Source: CAZESS01 sp964414415 (lineage in GTDB: Archaea > Thermoplasmatota > E2 > UBA202 > DSCA01). Taken from it: DNA of 64,000 bases. This document shows positions 35,546 to 44,678 of the stretch, piece by piece. The position numbers and the translations under genes are program-made. Below the pieces are notes generated by a model, which was not told the DNA's origin, made no database searches, and saw nothing but the letters and a program-made list of their open reading frames with translations. How positions within the stretch are numbered: the stretch's first letter is position 1; every line of letters begins with the position of its first letter. Location of the stretch: contig CAYPWJ010000005.1 of NCBI GenBank assembly GCA_964414415.1, positions 1-64,000 on the forward strand, in the 5' to 3' direction.

Positions 35546-36051
35546 TCGAGCTGTGCCAGTGATGCCTCGATGAAGTCGTCGAGGTCGCCGGGATGCCGGC
35601 TGGAGACGAGGTTGTCGTCGATGACGACCGATTGGTCGCGGTAGTCGGCGCCGGCGTTCTTGATGTCCTGGACGATGGACGTCCAGCCGGTCATCTTCCG
35701 GCCTTGCGCCACCTGGGCGGTGATGAGCAGCTGGGCGCCGTGGCAGATGACGAAGACGGGTTTCCCGCTCTGGACGAAGTCGCGGACGAATGTCACCGGC
35801 GCCTCATGGGCGCGGAGCTTGTCGGGCGAGTAGCCGCCGGGGATGAGCAACGCATCGAAGGCATCAGGTATGGCGTCACTGGCTGCCAGGTCGATGGTGA
35901 CCCCGGTGCCCTGTTTTTTGCCGGTGACCGTCTTTCCCTTTTCGAGGCCGACATGCGTCAGCTCGTGCCCGGCCTTTTTGAGCGCCGCAGCGGGGCGGCT
36001 GTACTCAACGTCTTCGAAGAGGTCGTCGATGACGACGGCGATGCGGCTCAT
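35542..36051 (-). CDS. DJ-1/PfpI-family protein
   Basis: 169 residues, full-length. The nucleophile elbow VICHGAQLL holds the catalytic Cys, with the Glu of DLFEDVEY and the loop GGYSPDKLR that shapes the active site. PfpI homologues act as peptidases, chaperones or deglycases that repair glyoxal-damaged proteins. There is no signal peptide, so it is cytoplasmic. The gene is convergent with the sulfur operon and divergent from the histidine-kinase operon. Confidence 0.92.
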   Translation of the reverse strand: MSRIAVVIDDLFEDVEYSRPAAALKKAGHELTHVGLEKGKTVTGKKQGTGVTIDLAASDAIPDAFDALLIPGGYSPDKLRAHEAPVTFVRDFVQSGKPVFVICHGAQLLITAQVAQGRKMTGWTSIVQDIKNAGADYRDQSVVIDDNLVSSRHPGDLDDFIEASLAQLD

Positions 36052-36205
36052 GGTCTGCCTCCCGGATGTATGGCGGTCTTTTCTTTGTGTATGTCTCTTG
36101 AAGTCATTGTCTCCCTCACCGTCACTATCGCACGGCTGTTTTTAAAAGGTTTGTGACGCATATGGGTGGTATGGGCTGTTGCCTGTATGCCGTCGCGGCG
36201 CCGAG

Positions 36206-36255
36206 ATACCAGGGTTTTTATACGCCATATCCAGCAAAAATACCAGGTTTTATAT
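36206..36255 (+). promoter_or_regulatory. Two direct repeats with TATA boxes before the sensor-kinase operon
   Basis: ATACCAGGGTTTTTATA (36206-36222) and ATACCAGGTTTTATATA (36240-36256) are near-copies 34 nt apart. Both hold TATA-like cores and could be tandem promoters or a regulator's repeated site. A 5' leader of roughly 70-120 nt would result, in agreement with the clear ribosome site AAGGTGA before ATG 36351. The rest of 36052-36350 holds no gene. Confidence 0.45.
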
Positions 36256-36350
36256 AACATAAACTGTTGTTAATGCCACTGTACGCGATGTTCGGGATTC
36301 CATAGAGGCCGAGCTGCCGCTTCCCGAAACCGTGTATAGAAGGTGAGATA

Positions 36351-37853
36351 ATGAGCGATGACCGCCAGACGGAGGAGAACCCCCGGATGAGGCAATTAGC
36401 CCTCGAATCGTCGCTGAATCCGATCGCGCTCTCCGACCTCGACGGAGAGATCACTTATGTCAATCCAGCTTTCATGGAAACCTGGGGACACGACGACGAA
36501 AACGAGGTGCTCGGTCGGCCTGCAACGGCATTCTGGGCGACTGAGGGCAAAGCGAAAGAGGTGCTGCACGCGCTGCACGAGACAGGGAGATGGTTCGGCG
36601 AGATCATCGCCCGCCGCAAGGACGGCACCACGTTCCCGGTGCAGACCTCGGCCAGCGTGGTGACCAATGAAGACGGCGAAGCGGTCGGCATGATGGCATC
36701 CTTCGTGGACCTCAGCGAGCACGCCCGGATACGGCAGGCGCTGCACGAAACCGAGCGGAAATTCCGAGCCATCATCAACAACTCGCCGATCGGCATCGCG
36801 CTGCTCGACGAGGACGGCGAGCTGCTGCTGAGCAACCTCGCCCTGCAGGACATGCTGGGGTACAGCGAGGAGAAGCTGCAGAACCTCGGGTTATCCGATC
36901 TCACGCATCCCGACGACGTGGAAAAAGACGAGACACTCTACCAGGAGCTCCACGACGAGGAGCGCACCTCGTATTCCATCGACAAACGCTTCGTCCGGCG
37001 GGACGGCTCCGTCATGTGGGGCGCACTCACCGTGGCGGTCATCCGCAACGAGGAGAACGCGCCGCAGAATGTCATCTGCATGGTGGAGGACGTCACCAAG
37101 GAAAAACGAATGGAGCAGGAACGCCAGCAGCTGCTGCAGGACCTGAAGCGGTCCAACGAGGAGCTGGAGCAGTTCGCCTACGTGGCGTCGCACGACCTGC
37201 AGGAGCCGCTCCGGATGGTGTCCAGCTACCTGCAGCTGCTGCAGCGCCGCTACCAGGACGAGCTCGACGAGGACGCAGACGACTTCATCGTCTACGCGGT
37301 GGACGGCGCCCGGCGGATGAAACAGCTCATCAACGACCTGCTCAAATATTCACGCATCACGACGCGCGGCAACCCGTTCGAGCCGGTCGACATCTCCGGG
37401 CTCATGGAGGAGGTCGTCGACGACCTCCAGCAGCAGATAGCGGAAACAGATGCAGCGGTCACCCACGAGGAGCTGCCGACGATTACGGCAGACAAATCGC
37501 AGCTCCGCCGGCTCCTGCAGAACCTGGTCAGCAACGCCATCAAGTACCGCGGCGACGAGCCACCGGAGATACACATCGGCGTCAGAGAGCAGCAGGATGC
37601 CTGGCGTTTCGCCGTCGCGGACAACGGCGTCGGCATTCCGGAGGAGCAGCAGGACCGCGTATTTGTCATCTTCCAGCGGCTGCACGGCCACGACGAGGGC
37701 GGCGGCGGGACGGGCATCGGCCTCGCATTGTGCAAGCGCATCGTCGAGCGGCACGGCGGAGACATCTGGGTTGACTCGGAGCCGGGCGAGGGCGCTACCT
37801 TTTACTTTACGATTCCCAAGGATTTGAAGGAAAAACAGGGTGAAAAAAAATGA
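36351..37853 (+). CDS. PAS-PAS histidine kinase (soluble)
   Basis: 500 residues, no membrane segments. Two PAS domains (about 10-130 and 132-255; second with NNSPIGIALLDEDGE), a DHp helix pair with the phosphoacceptor His in ASHDLQEPLRM (about 279), and an HATPase domain: N box NLVSNAIKY, G1 DNGVGIPEE, G2 GGGTGIGLALCKRI. PAS ligands are unknown. It is first in an operon with a single-domain response regulator whose start overlaps its stop by 4 nt, so the two are likely a cognate pair. Confidence 0.93.
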   Translation: MSDDRQTEENPRMRQLALESSLNPIALSDLDGEITYVNPAFMETWGHDDENEVLGRPATAFWATEGKAKEVLHALHETGRWFGEIIARRKDGTTFPVQTSASVVTNEDGEAVGMMASFVDLSEHARIRQALHETERKFRAIINNSPIGIALLDEDGELLLSNLALQDMLGYSEEKLQNLGLSDLTHPDDVEKDETLYQELHDEERTSYSIDKRFVRRDGSVMWGALTVAVIRNEENAPQNVICMVEDVTKEKRMEQERQQLLQDLKRSNEELEQFAYVASHDLQEPLRMVSSYLQLLQRRYQDELDEDADDFIVYAVDGARRMKQLINDLLKYSRITTRGNPFEPVDISGLMEEVVDDLQQQIAETDAAVTHEELPTITADKSQLRRLLQNLVSNAIKYRGDEPPEIHIGVREQQDAWRFAVADNGVGIPEEQQDRVFVIFQRLHGHDEGGGGTGIGLALCKRIVERHGGDIWVDSEPGEGATFYFTIPKDLKEKQGEKK

Positions 37854-38320
37854 ATGAAGAAGAGAAGGGCACAACGATGGGAAAACCGGTTGAGATACTG
37901 CTTGTGGAGGACAACCCGGGCGACGTCCGGCTGACCAGGGAGGCACTGCAGGAGAGCAAGCTCCGGAACAACCTCCACGTCGTCATGGACGGCGAGGCGG
38001 CCATGGATTTCGTCTACCAGCGAGGAGAATACGCCGACGAGCCGCGTCCCGATCTCCTCCTCCTGGACCTCAACCTGCCGAAGAAGGACGGGCGGGAGGT
38101 CCTCGAGGACATAAAGGGTGACGAGGAGCTGCGGAGCATCCCGGTGGTCATCCTGACCACGTCGGAAGCCGACGAGGACATCGTCAAGACCTACAACCTG
38201 CATGCCAACGCCTACATCACCAAGCCGGTGGGGATGGAAAAGTTCATCGACGTGGTCAAGTCGGTGAAGGACTTCTGGTTCACCATCGTCAAGCTGCCCG
38301 ACGAGCGCCTGGAAAGCTAG
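37850..38320 (+). CDS. Stand-alone REC response regulator (Rcp1-like)
   Basis: 156 residues, one receiver domain. Acidic pair and start VEDNPGDVRL, phosphoacceptor Asp in LLLLDLNLPKKDG, Thr in ILTTS and Lys in YITKPVG. The Rcp1-like form has an inserted loop RGEYADEPR before the Asp, as in partners of phytochrome-type kinases. No output domain, so it likely passes phosphate or binds a target. The 4-nt overlap with the kinase gene supports pairing. Confidence 0.93.
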   Translation: MNEEEKGTTMGKPVEILLVEDNPGDVRLTREALQESKLRNNLHVVMDGEAAMDFVYQRGEYADEPRPDLLLLDLNLPKKDGREVLEDIKGDEELRSIPVVILTTSEADEDIVKTYNLHANAYITKPVGMEKFIDVVKSVKDFWFTIVKLPDERLES

Positions 38321-38327
38321 AGGGACG

Positions 38328-39347
38328 ATGCAAACCGACGTGCTGCTCGTGGAGGACAACCCCGGCGACGCCCGCCTCGTGCAGGAGATGCTCAGCAACG
38401 GCGGGAAAGACAGCTACGACATCACGCATCTCGATTGCCTCTCCACGGCGCTCGAGCAACTGACGGAGGCACAACCTGATGTCATCCTGCTCGACCTCAA
38501 CCTGCCGGACAGCCACGGCGCCGAGACGTTCGACAGCGTCGCCGACCACGATATCGAGCCGCCGGTCGTGGTGCTCACCGGCCTCGACGACGAGAGCCTT
38601 GCACTGCAGCTCGTCCAGCGGGGGGCACAGGACTACCTGGTAAAGGGGCAGCTCAGCCCGACGCTGCTCAGGAAGAGCATCGTGTATGCCATGGAGCGGC
38701 ATGAGAGCAAGCAGCGGATAGAGGAGGTCGCCGAGGCGTTGCGGGTCATCAACAAGCTCATACGGCATGACATCATCAACAAGCTCCAGGTCGCGCAGAG
38801 CGCCCTCAGCCTCGCCCAGGATGATGCAGACGAGGCGATGATGCAGAAGGCGATGGACCGCGTTGGAGACACAATCAGTCTGCTGCATCGCATGAAGGAG
38901 CTTGAGCAGCTGGTCGCCTCCAGCAAAACCGTGCAGGAGTACGACGCCCGTCAGGTCGCAGAGGAGGTGGCGGATCGATTTGACGTCTCCATCTCGCTGG
39001 AGGGCGACTGCGCCGTCACGGCCGACAAGGCGCTCTATTCCGTCATGGAAAACCTCCTGCGCAACGCGGTTGACCACGGCGGCAGCACCCATGTCGACAT
39101 CTCCATGCAGCCGCATGACGGCACCTGCGAGATACGCGTCGCGGACAACGGCAGCGGCATCGACGATGCGATAAAGCAGCGGGTGTTCAACGAGGAGTTC
39201 AGCTCGGGCGGCAGCGCCGGCTCCGGGCTCGGCCTCTACATCGTCAAGAAGACAATGGAGCGATACGGCGGCCGCGTGGCCATCGAGGACAACGACCCCC
39301 AAGGTGCAGTCATCGTGCTCACGCTTCCCAGGTGCTCGCCAGGATGA
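38328..39347 (+). CDS. REC-histidine kinase hybrid
   Basis: 339 residues. Receiver domain 1-120 (VEDNPGDARL, ILLDLNLPDSHG, YLVKGQ), then a DHp with RHDIINKLQVAQSALSL (phosphoacceptor His about 148), a common archaeal HDIxNxL type, and HATPase (NLLRNAVDHGG, DNGSGIDD, GSGLGLYIVKKT). The receiver may control the attached kinase, the reverse of usual hybrids. Its TGA overlaps the next ATG by 4 nt. Confidence 0.92.
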   Translation: MQTDVLLVEDNPGDARLVQEMLSNGGKDSYDITHLDCLSTALEQLTEAQPDVILLDLNLPDSHGAETFDSVADHDIEPPVVVLTGLDDESLALQLVQRGAQDYLVKGQLSPTLLRKSIVYAMERHESKQRIEEVAEALRVINKLIRHDIINKLQVAQSALSLAQDDADEAMMQKAMDRVGDTISLLHRMKELEQLVASSKTVQEYDARQVAEEVADRFDVSISLEGDCAVTADKALYSVMENLLRNAVDHGGSTHVDISMQPHDGTCEIRVADNGSGIDDAIKQRVFNEEFSSGGSAGSGLGLYIVKKTMERYGGRVAIEDNDPQGAVIVLTLPRCSPG

Positions 39348-42300
39348 CCGTCGTCCACACACTGTTGATAGAGGACAATCCCGCCGATGCCCGCCTGGTA
39401 GAGGAGATGCTCGCGGGGCTCGACGACATCCAGTTCGACATCACCATGCGGGAGAGCCTCGCCGACGGCGCCGCCTTCCTCGACGACCACGAGGCAGACG
39501 TGGTGCTCCTCGACCTCGGGCTGCCGGACAGCCAGGGCATGGAGACGTTCAAGTCCATGCATCAAAAGGCGCCGCTCGTGCCCATCGTGGTACTCACCGG
39601 GCTCAAGGACGAGGAGCTCGCCGTCGAGATGGCCAGGGAGGGAGCGCAGGAGTACCTCGTCAAGGACACCATCAGCAGCGAGGTGCTCACCCATACCATC
39701 CAGTACGCCATCGAGCGGAAAAACGTAGAAAAACACATGCATCGGCTGAACAGCCTCCTGCAGGCGATACGAGAAATCAACCAGCTCATCGTCCGGGAAT
39801 CCGACCCGGAGGAACTGATAACGCAGACATGTAACGCTCTCGCCTCGGTCAGCGACTATCATCACGTCCGGATATTCCTAACGGACGAGCTCGGCGAGGC
39901 GCAGCTCGGCATCTGCGCCGACCAGGATGGGACGACGAAATACCCGGAAAGCGGTATACCTGTCTGCATGGAACGGGCGATAGCCGACAGCGACATAGTG
40001 GCCGTTGAAACCATGGGGTCTATGTGCAGCGAGTGTCCATGGAACGGGAGCTACGATGAGGAATACAACGCCGTCGCCATACCGCTGAGCTACCTCGGCA
40101 ACGTGTATGGAGCGCTGTCGGTTCTCATCCCCACAGAGCGGCAGGAAATAGCGGAGGAGGAAGGCCTGTTCAAGGAGGTCGCCGACGACCTGGCGTTCGC
40201 CCTCTACGACCTCGAGCTGGAGGAAAAACACCGGGAGACGGAGGAGCGATACCAGCAGCTCGTGGAGAGCACCCCGGGCCTGATATGCCAGCTCGACCCC
40301 GACGGGACAACGCGGTTCGTCAACAGCTACGTGGAGGAGCTCATGGGCTACACGGTGGAGGAGGTCGTCGGCGAGGACTGGTGGAGCCTGTTCTATCCCG
40401 GCGACACACGCGAACAGGTCGACGAGCTGTACGACCGCTTCAAGGCAGACGACGACGTCCGCGGTTTCGAGATGGAGATGACGGACAAGCACGGGGAACG
40501 ACACATCATCAGCTGGAACTCGTTCAACCAGTGGGAGAACGGAGCGCTACAGAAAATATTCGGCGTCGGCGTCGACGTCACCGAGCGGGAGACTTTTCTG
40601 GAAAAACTAAAAGAGAAGCATCGAGAGACGGAGGCCATGCTGGAGAGCATGTTGAACGCCTTCGTTCTCTTCGAGTCGGTTTTTGATGAAGATGGAAACT
40701 TCGTCAGTTACCGGTTCGTCTACATCAATAAAGCCTACGAGGAGATGACCGGTGTCAAGCTCGAGGACGTGAAGGGCAAGACGGTGCATGAAGTCTGGCC
40801 CGACACGGAGCCCGAGTGGATAAAAAGATATGGAGAGGTGGCGGTGACCGGCGAAAGTCAGACCTTCGACCTGTATCACGACCCCACCGGCAAGGTATAT
40901 CACTGCAACGTATACCGGCCGTACGACACACAAGAGAAGTTCTGCGTAATCTTCGAGGATATCACCGACTGGAAGCAGGCGCAGCAGGAGCTCAAGGCAC
41001 GCGAGAAAAAATTCCGGGAGATATTCCACAACGCCAACGACGCGATGTACCTCCACACGTTAACGGACGACGGTATGCCGGACCGGTTCATCGAGGTCAA
41101 CGACGTCGCCTGCGAGATGCTCGGCTACACCCGCGAAGAGTTCCTGGAGATGTCGCCGATGGACATCGACGACCCTGATGCACCGACAGATGTCCCTGCA
41201 GTTATGCAGGACCTGCTGGACGAGGGACATGCCACCTTCGAGATGCGGCACGTGGCCAAGGACGGCTCCCGCGTACCGGTCGAGATCAGCTCCCACGCGT
41301 TTACCCTGAACGGCGAACAGCTCGTTCTCTCCATCGCCCGGGACATCACCGAGCGAAAGAAAAGACAAAGGCGACTTGAAAGCTCGCAAGAAATTGCACA
41401 TGTCGGGAGTTGGGAAATAGACCTGGCAACCGGTGACCTCTCGTGGTCCGACGAGACATGCCGGATATTCGGAGTGCCGGTCGATGAACCGGTAGACTAC
41501 GATACGTTTCTGGATTTCGTCCACCCCGAGGACCGTGATCATGTAGATGAAAAGTGGAACGAGGCGCTACAAACCGGGGAATACGACATTGAACACAGAA
41601 TCCTGGTCGACGGCACAACAAAGTGGGTGCGGGAAAAAGCCGACATAACGTTTGACGGCCAGGGAGAGCCGGTCGAAGCAATCGGAAGCGTGCAGGACAT
41701 CACCGAGCGGAAAGAACGGGAGAAAACCGAGCGGGAACTCAGGCAGCGCATCGAGGCGGGCCTGCAGGCTGGCAACCTGGCATGGTGGGAGATGGAGCTG
41801 CCCTCCGGCGACGTTGTCTTCGACGACCGGAAGGCAGAGATGCTCGGCTACGAGCCGGAGCACTTCGAAACCTACGAGGACTTCACCGAGCTGCTGCACC
41901 CAGACGACTACGAACGGGCGATGCAGGCCATGCGGGACCATCTGCAGGGCCGGGAGGAGAACTACGAGGTCGAATACCGCATCAGGACCAGCGATGGCAC
42001 CTATCGATGGTTCCGGGACGTCGGCGGCATCACGGAACGGGGTGAGGAGACAGGCCACACCAGGGTCATCGGCATCGTCGAAGACATCACCGAGCGAAAA
42101 CAGGCACAGCAGGAGCTCGAAAAGCAGGAGCGGAAACTCCGGATGCTCTTCATGGAGACACAGAACCCCATCCTGGTGGCAAACGACGAGGATGTACACG
42201 TCGATGCCAACCAGGCCGCCCTCGACTTCCTGGAATGCGACATGGAGACGCTGCGGGGAACAACCCCCTGGGACTGGGTGCCTCCCGGACGGCTTGAAAA

Positions 42301-43999
42301 GCAAAAAGAGGAGCATACGCCTTTCGAGGAGCCGCGCACGCTGGAAACTCCTTACTACGTGAACGGCCGGGTGAAGACGCTGCTGCTCAACGTCGTCCCG
42401 CTCACCATTGACGGGGAGACGCTCATCTACGGCATCGGGCAGGACATCACGGAGCGAAAGCAATACGAACGACGGCTCCGGGAAACGAAAAACCGGTACC
42501 AGTCGCTGTTTGACAACTCCCTGGTAGGCAGCATGCTGACCACCCCTGACGGCGACATCGTTGAAGCAAACAACGCCTTAACGACCATCCTCGGTTACGA
42601 CAAAAGCGAGCTAGGAGAGATGGACGCGGCAGACCTGTACCGGGATGCATCCGACAGAGAAAAGATACGGGAACTGATGGAAAAAAACGGCATCCTTATG
42701 GGCTACGAGACAACCCTGCAACACCAGGACGGGTCAGATGTCACGGTTCTCCTCAGCATCTCGAAAGTCGACATCGAAGGCAAACCGTTCTATCAGAAGA
42801 CGTGCCTCGACATCACCCGGCGGAAACAGGTGCAGCGCGAGCTGCAGGAAAGCGAGGAGAAATACCGGGCTATCGTTGAGGGCAGCCACGACGCCATCTT
42901 CATCTACCGCGGCGACGAGTTCCTGTTCGTCAACGACCGCGCGGCGGAGCTCACCGGGTACAGCGAGGATGAACTCATGGACCTGCCCATCTGGGACCTC
43001 ATCCACCCGGACGACCTCGACATGGTGAAAGACGTCCACCGGAAATGGGTGCAAGACGAGGACGCGCCCAACGTCTACCAGGCCAGGATAGTGACCAAGG
43101 ACGGCGACGTCCGACATTGCGAGTTTTCGATGACGGCCATCTCCTACCACGGCAGGGAGGCAGCCATGGGCGCCGTCCGGGACATCACCCGGCAAAAGCA
43201 GGCGGAGAAGGAACGTGAGCGATACATCAACGAGCTCCAGTTCACCGCGGACACCATCATATCGGTAAGCCGTATGCAGGATGTCGACGAGATATGCCAG
43301 ATGGTCGCCAGACAGGTACACGAGGTGAACGACGATGCAGTCGTTGCGGTGTCTCTGTATGACCCAGAACGGGAGGCCATCACCATCAGAGCGGTGGAAG
43401 GCATCGGAGACAGGACACAGCGGCTCTTCGACCTGTTCGGCTTCGACCCCACCGAGCAGAGCATTGGGCGGGAAAAAATGAAGGAAGCGTCGGGGCTCTA
43501 CGCCACCGGCACCCTCGAGCAGGTGCCCGGCGGCCTCCACCAATTGATGGGCGGCACGCTGCCAAAGGCCGCCTGCAACGCTGCTGAAAAACTATTTGGG
43601 ATAGACGCAACATACACCGTCGGCTTCGCCCTGGGCAGCGACATGCCCTACGGCGGTATATCCATCTTCGTGCCCGAGGGACAAGAGCTGCAGTATCCAT
43701 CGGCCATCGAGACCGTCGCCAGCCACGTGTCGACGGCGCTGCAGCGCCGGCAGGCCGAGGAGGAACGCCAAAAAGCCCTGGAGGAGATGGAGCGTGCGCT
43801 GGAGCTCGAAAAGCATTTCAAGGCCGACGCGGCGCATTTCTTCCTCAACCCGATCGCCATCGCCAAGGGATACATGGAGCTCGGGATTGAGGAGATGCCG
43901 GAGGAATCCGAGGAGAAGATACATCGGGCGCGGAAGGCCATCAAACGGGTGGAGACGGTCATCAAAAACATCGTAGAAAAAGGCGAAATACATGAATAA
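39344..43999 (+). CDS. Giant REC-GAF-8xPAS-GAF sensor lacking an ATPase domain
   Basis: 1,551 residues from ATG 39344 (4-nt overlap with the gene before). Receiver 1-125 (IEDNPADARL, VLLDLGLPDSQG); GAF about 140-290 with CSECPW; eight PAS domains between about 298 and 1285, most ending in an I-T-E-R-K type PAC tail (DITERKQ); a second GAF-like domain about 1290-1460; and a C-terminal helical pair HFFLNPIAIAKGYMELG that resembles a DHp without any following HATPase. It is soluble. It may sense several ligands and act as a scaffold or phosphatase, with catalysis from a neighbour. A single-domain receiver starts 8 nt before its stop. Confidence 0.88.
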   Translation: MTVVHTLLIEDNPADARLVEEMLAGLDDIQFDITMRESLADGAAFLDDHEADVVLLDLGLPDSQGMETFKSMHQKAPLVPIVVLTGLKDEELAVEMAREGAQEYLVKDTISSEVLTHTIQYAIERKNVEKHMHRLNSLLQAIREINQLIVRESDPEELITQTCNALASVSDYHHVRIFLTDELGEAQLGICADQDGTTKYPESGIPVCMERAIADSDIVAVETMGSMCSECPWNGSYDEEYNAVAIPLSYLGNVYGALSVLIPTERQEIAEEEGLFKEVADDLAFALYDLELEEKHRETEERYQQLVESTPGLICQLDPDGTTRFVNSYVEELMGYTVEEVVGEDWWSLFYPGDTREQVDELYDRFKADDDVRGFEMEMTDKHGERHIISWNSFNQWENGALQKIFGVGVDVTERETFLEKLKEKHRETEAMLESMLNAFVLFESVFDEDGNFVSYRFVYINKAYEEMTGVKLEDVKGKTVHEVWPDTEPEWIKRYGEVAVTGESQTFDLYHDPTGKVYHCNVYRPYDTQEKFCVIFEDITDWKQAQQELKAREKKFREIFHNANDAMYLHTLTDDGMPDRFIEVNDVACEMLGYTREEFLEMSPMDIDDPDAPTDVPAVMQDLLDEGHATFEMRHVAKDGSRVPVEISSHAFTLNGEQLVLSIARDITERKKRQRRLESSQEIAHVGSWEIDLATGDLSWSDETCRIFGVPVDEPVDYDTFLDFVHPEDRDHVDEKWNEALQTGEYDIEHRILVDGTTKWVREKADITFDGQGEPVEAIGSVQDITERKEREKTERELRQRIEAGLQAGNLAWWEMELPSGDVVFDDRKAEMLGYEPEHFETYEDFTELLHPDDYERAMQAMRDHLQGREENYEVEYRIRTSDGTYRWFRDVGGITERGEETGHTRVIGIVEDITERKQAQQELEKQERKLRMLFMETQNPILVANDEDVHVDANQAALDFLECDMETLRGTTPWDWVPPGRLEKQKEEHTPFEEPRTLETPYYVNGRVKTLLLNVVPLTIDGETLIYGIGQDITERKQYERRLRETKNRYQSLFDNSLVGSMLTTPDGDIVEANNALTTILGYDKSELGEMDAADLYRDASDREKIRELMEKNGILMGYETTLQHQDGSDVTVLLSISKVDIEGKPFYQKTCLDITRRKQVQRELQESEEKYRAIVEGSHDAIFIYRGDEFLFVNDRAAELTGYSEDELMDLPIWDLIHPDDLDMVKDVHRKWVQDEDAPNVYQARIVTKDGDVRHCEFSMTAISYHGREAAMGAVRDITRQKQAEKERERYINELQFTADTIISVSRMQDVDEICQMVARQVHEVNDDAVVAVSLYDPEREAITIRAVEGIGDRTQRLFDLFGFDPTEQSIGREKMKEASGLYATGTLEQVPGGLHQLMGGTLPKAACNAAEKLFGIDATYTVGFALGSDMPYGGISIFVPEGQELQYPSAIETVASHVSTALQRRQAEEERQKALEEMERALELEKHFKADAAHFFLNPIAIAKGYMELGIEEMPEESEEKIHRARKAIKRVETVIKNIVEKGEIHE

Positions 44000-44429
44000 A
44001 AAGTGTATCCTCGTCGTGGACGACGAGCCGGACATCCAGGAAATCCTGCGGGCCTACCTTGAGCGCATCGATACCGTCACGGCGGTGCCAGCGCTGAGCG
44101 GCGAAGACGCCGTTGCCACCTATCGAGAGCTCGCCGATGGCGGCAGGACGCCGGCGATGGTCGTCATGGACCTCAACCTCTCCGGCAGCAACTCCGATGA
44201 AGAGATCATCGACGCGCATCGTGCCGGCGAAGGTGAAAGCATGGACGGCGTCCGGACCGCCGAACGCATTCTGGATGCCGACGGCGACGCCGTGATATGG
44301 GGCTACACGGCCTGGTCGGACACGGCGTGGGGCGACCGCCTGCGTGAGGCCGGCGCTCGGAAGGTCGTCGACCGCACCGTCTCCTTCAAGGAGTTCGCCG
44401 GCATGGTGGAATCATTTATGGCGGAGTAG
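43992..44429 (+). CDS. Stand-alone REC response regulator
   Basis: 145 residues of a receiver fold: LVVDDEPDIQEIL, phosphoacceptor Asp in MVVMDLNLSG, and the C-terminal Lys place RKVVDRTVS, where Lys still occurs in an altered context. The loop after the Asp (SNSDEEIIDAHRAGEGESMDG) is about 15 residues longer than usual. It overlaps the giant sensor by 8 nt and ends the operon; it is the likely partner of that sensor. Confidence 0.85.
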   Translation: MNKKCILVVDDEPDIQEILRAYLERIDTVTAVPALSGEDAVATYRELADGGRTPAMVVMDLNLSGSNSDEEIIDAHRAGEGESMDGVRTAERILDADGDAVIWGYTAWSDTAWGDRLREAGARKVVDRTVSFKEFAGMVESFMAE

Positions 44430-44468
44430 CACGACGGCGCCGGTATCGGTACAAAAAGGCGGTCTGCA

Positions 44469-44530
44469 GGAGGATTGAGGTGGAGGCAAACGCCGTCAAA
44501 AAAAGTGACGAGTTTGGGGCTCAATCCTCC
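44469..44530 (+). terminator. Nested inverted repeats after the first signalling operon
   Basis: GGAGGATTGAG (44469-44479) pairs exactly with CTCAATCCTCC (44520-44530); inside, CGTCA (44494-44498) pairs with TGACG (44506-44510). It lies 40 nt after the stop at 44429 and before the next promoters, so it could end the first operon or be a small structured RNA. Confidence 0.45.
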
Positions 44531-44576
44531 GTTGCCCTCTGAAAGGGCTGACCGACCGCACTATAACAACGGTTAA

Positions 44577-44660
44577 TAATATATAAAACTTTCGTTTACT
44601 GGACCGGGTCGGGGCCCTGCGCAGGAAAACGACGTTCACGACTGCAAATGTTATATATCG
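44577..44660 (+). promoter_or_regulatory. Two TATA-like boxes before the second signalling operon
   Basis: TAATATATAAAAC (44577-44589) and GTTATATATCG (44650-44660). The second is 19-29 nt before ATG 44679 with no ribosome site, so transcripts from it would be leaderless; the first would give a leader near 70 nt. Confidence 0.5.
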
Positions 44661-44678
44661 TTCTCAGTTGAAAGACAC

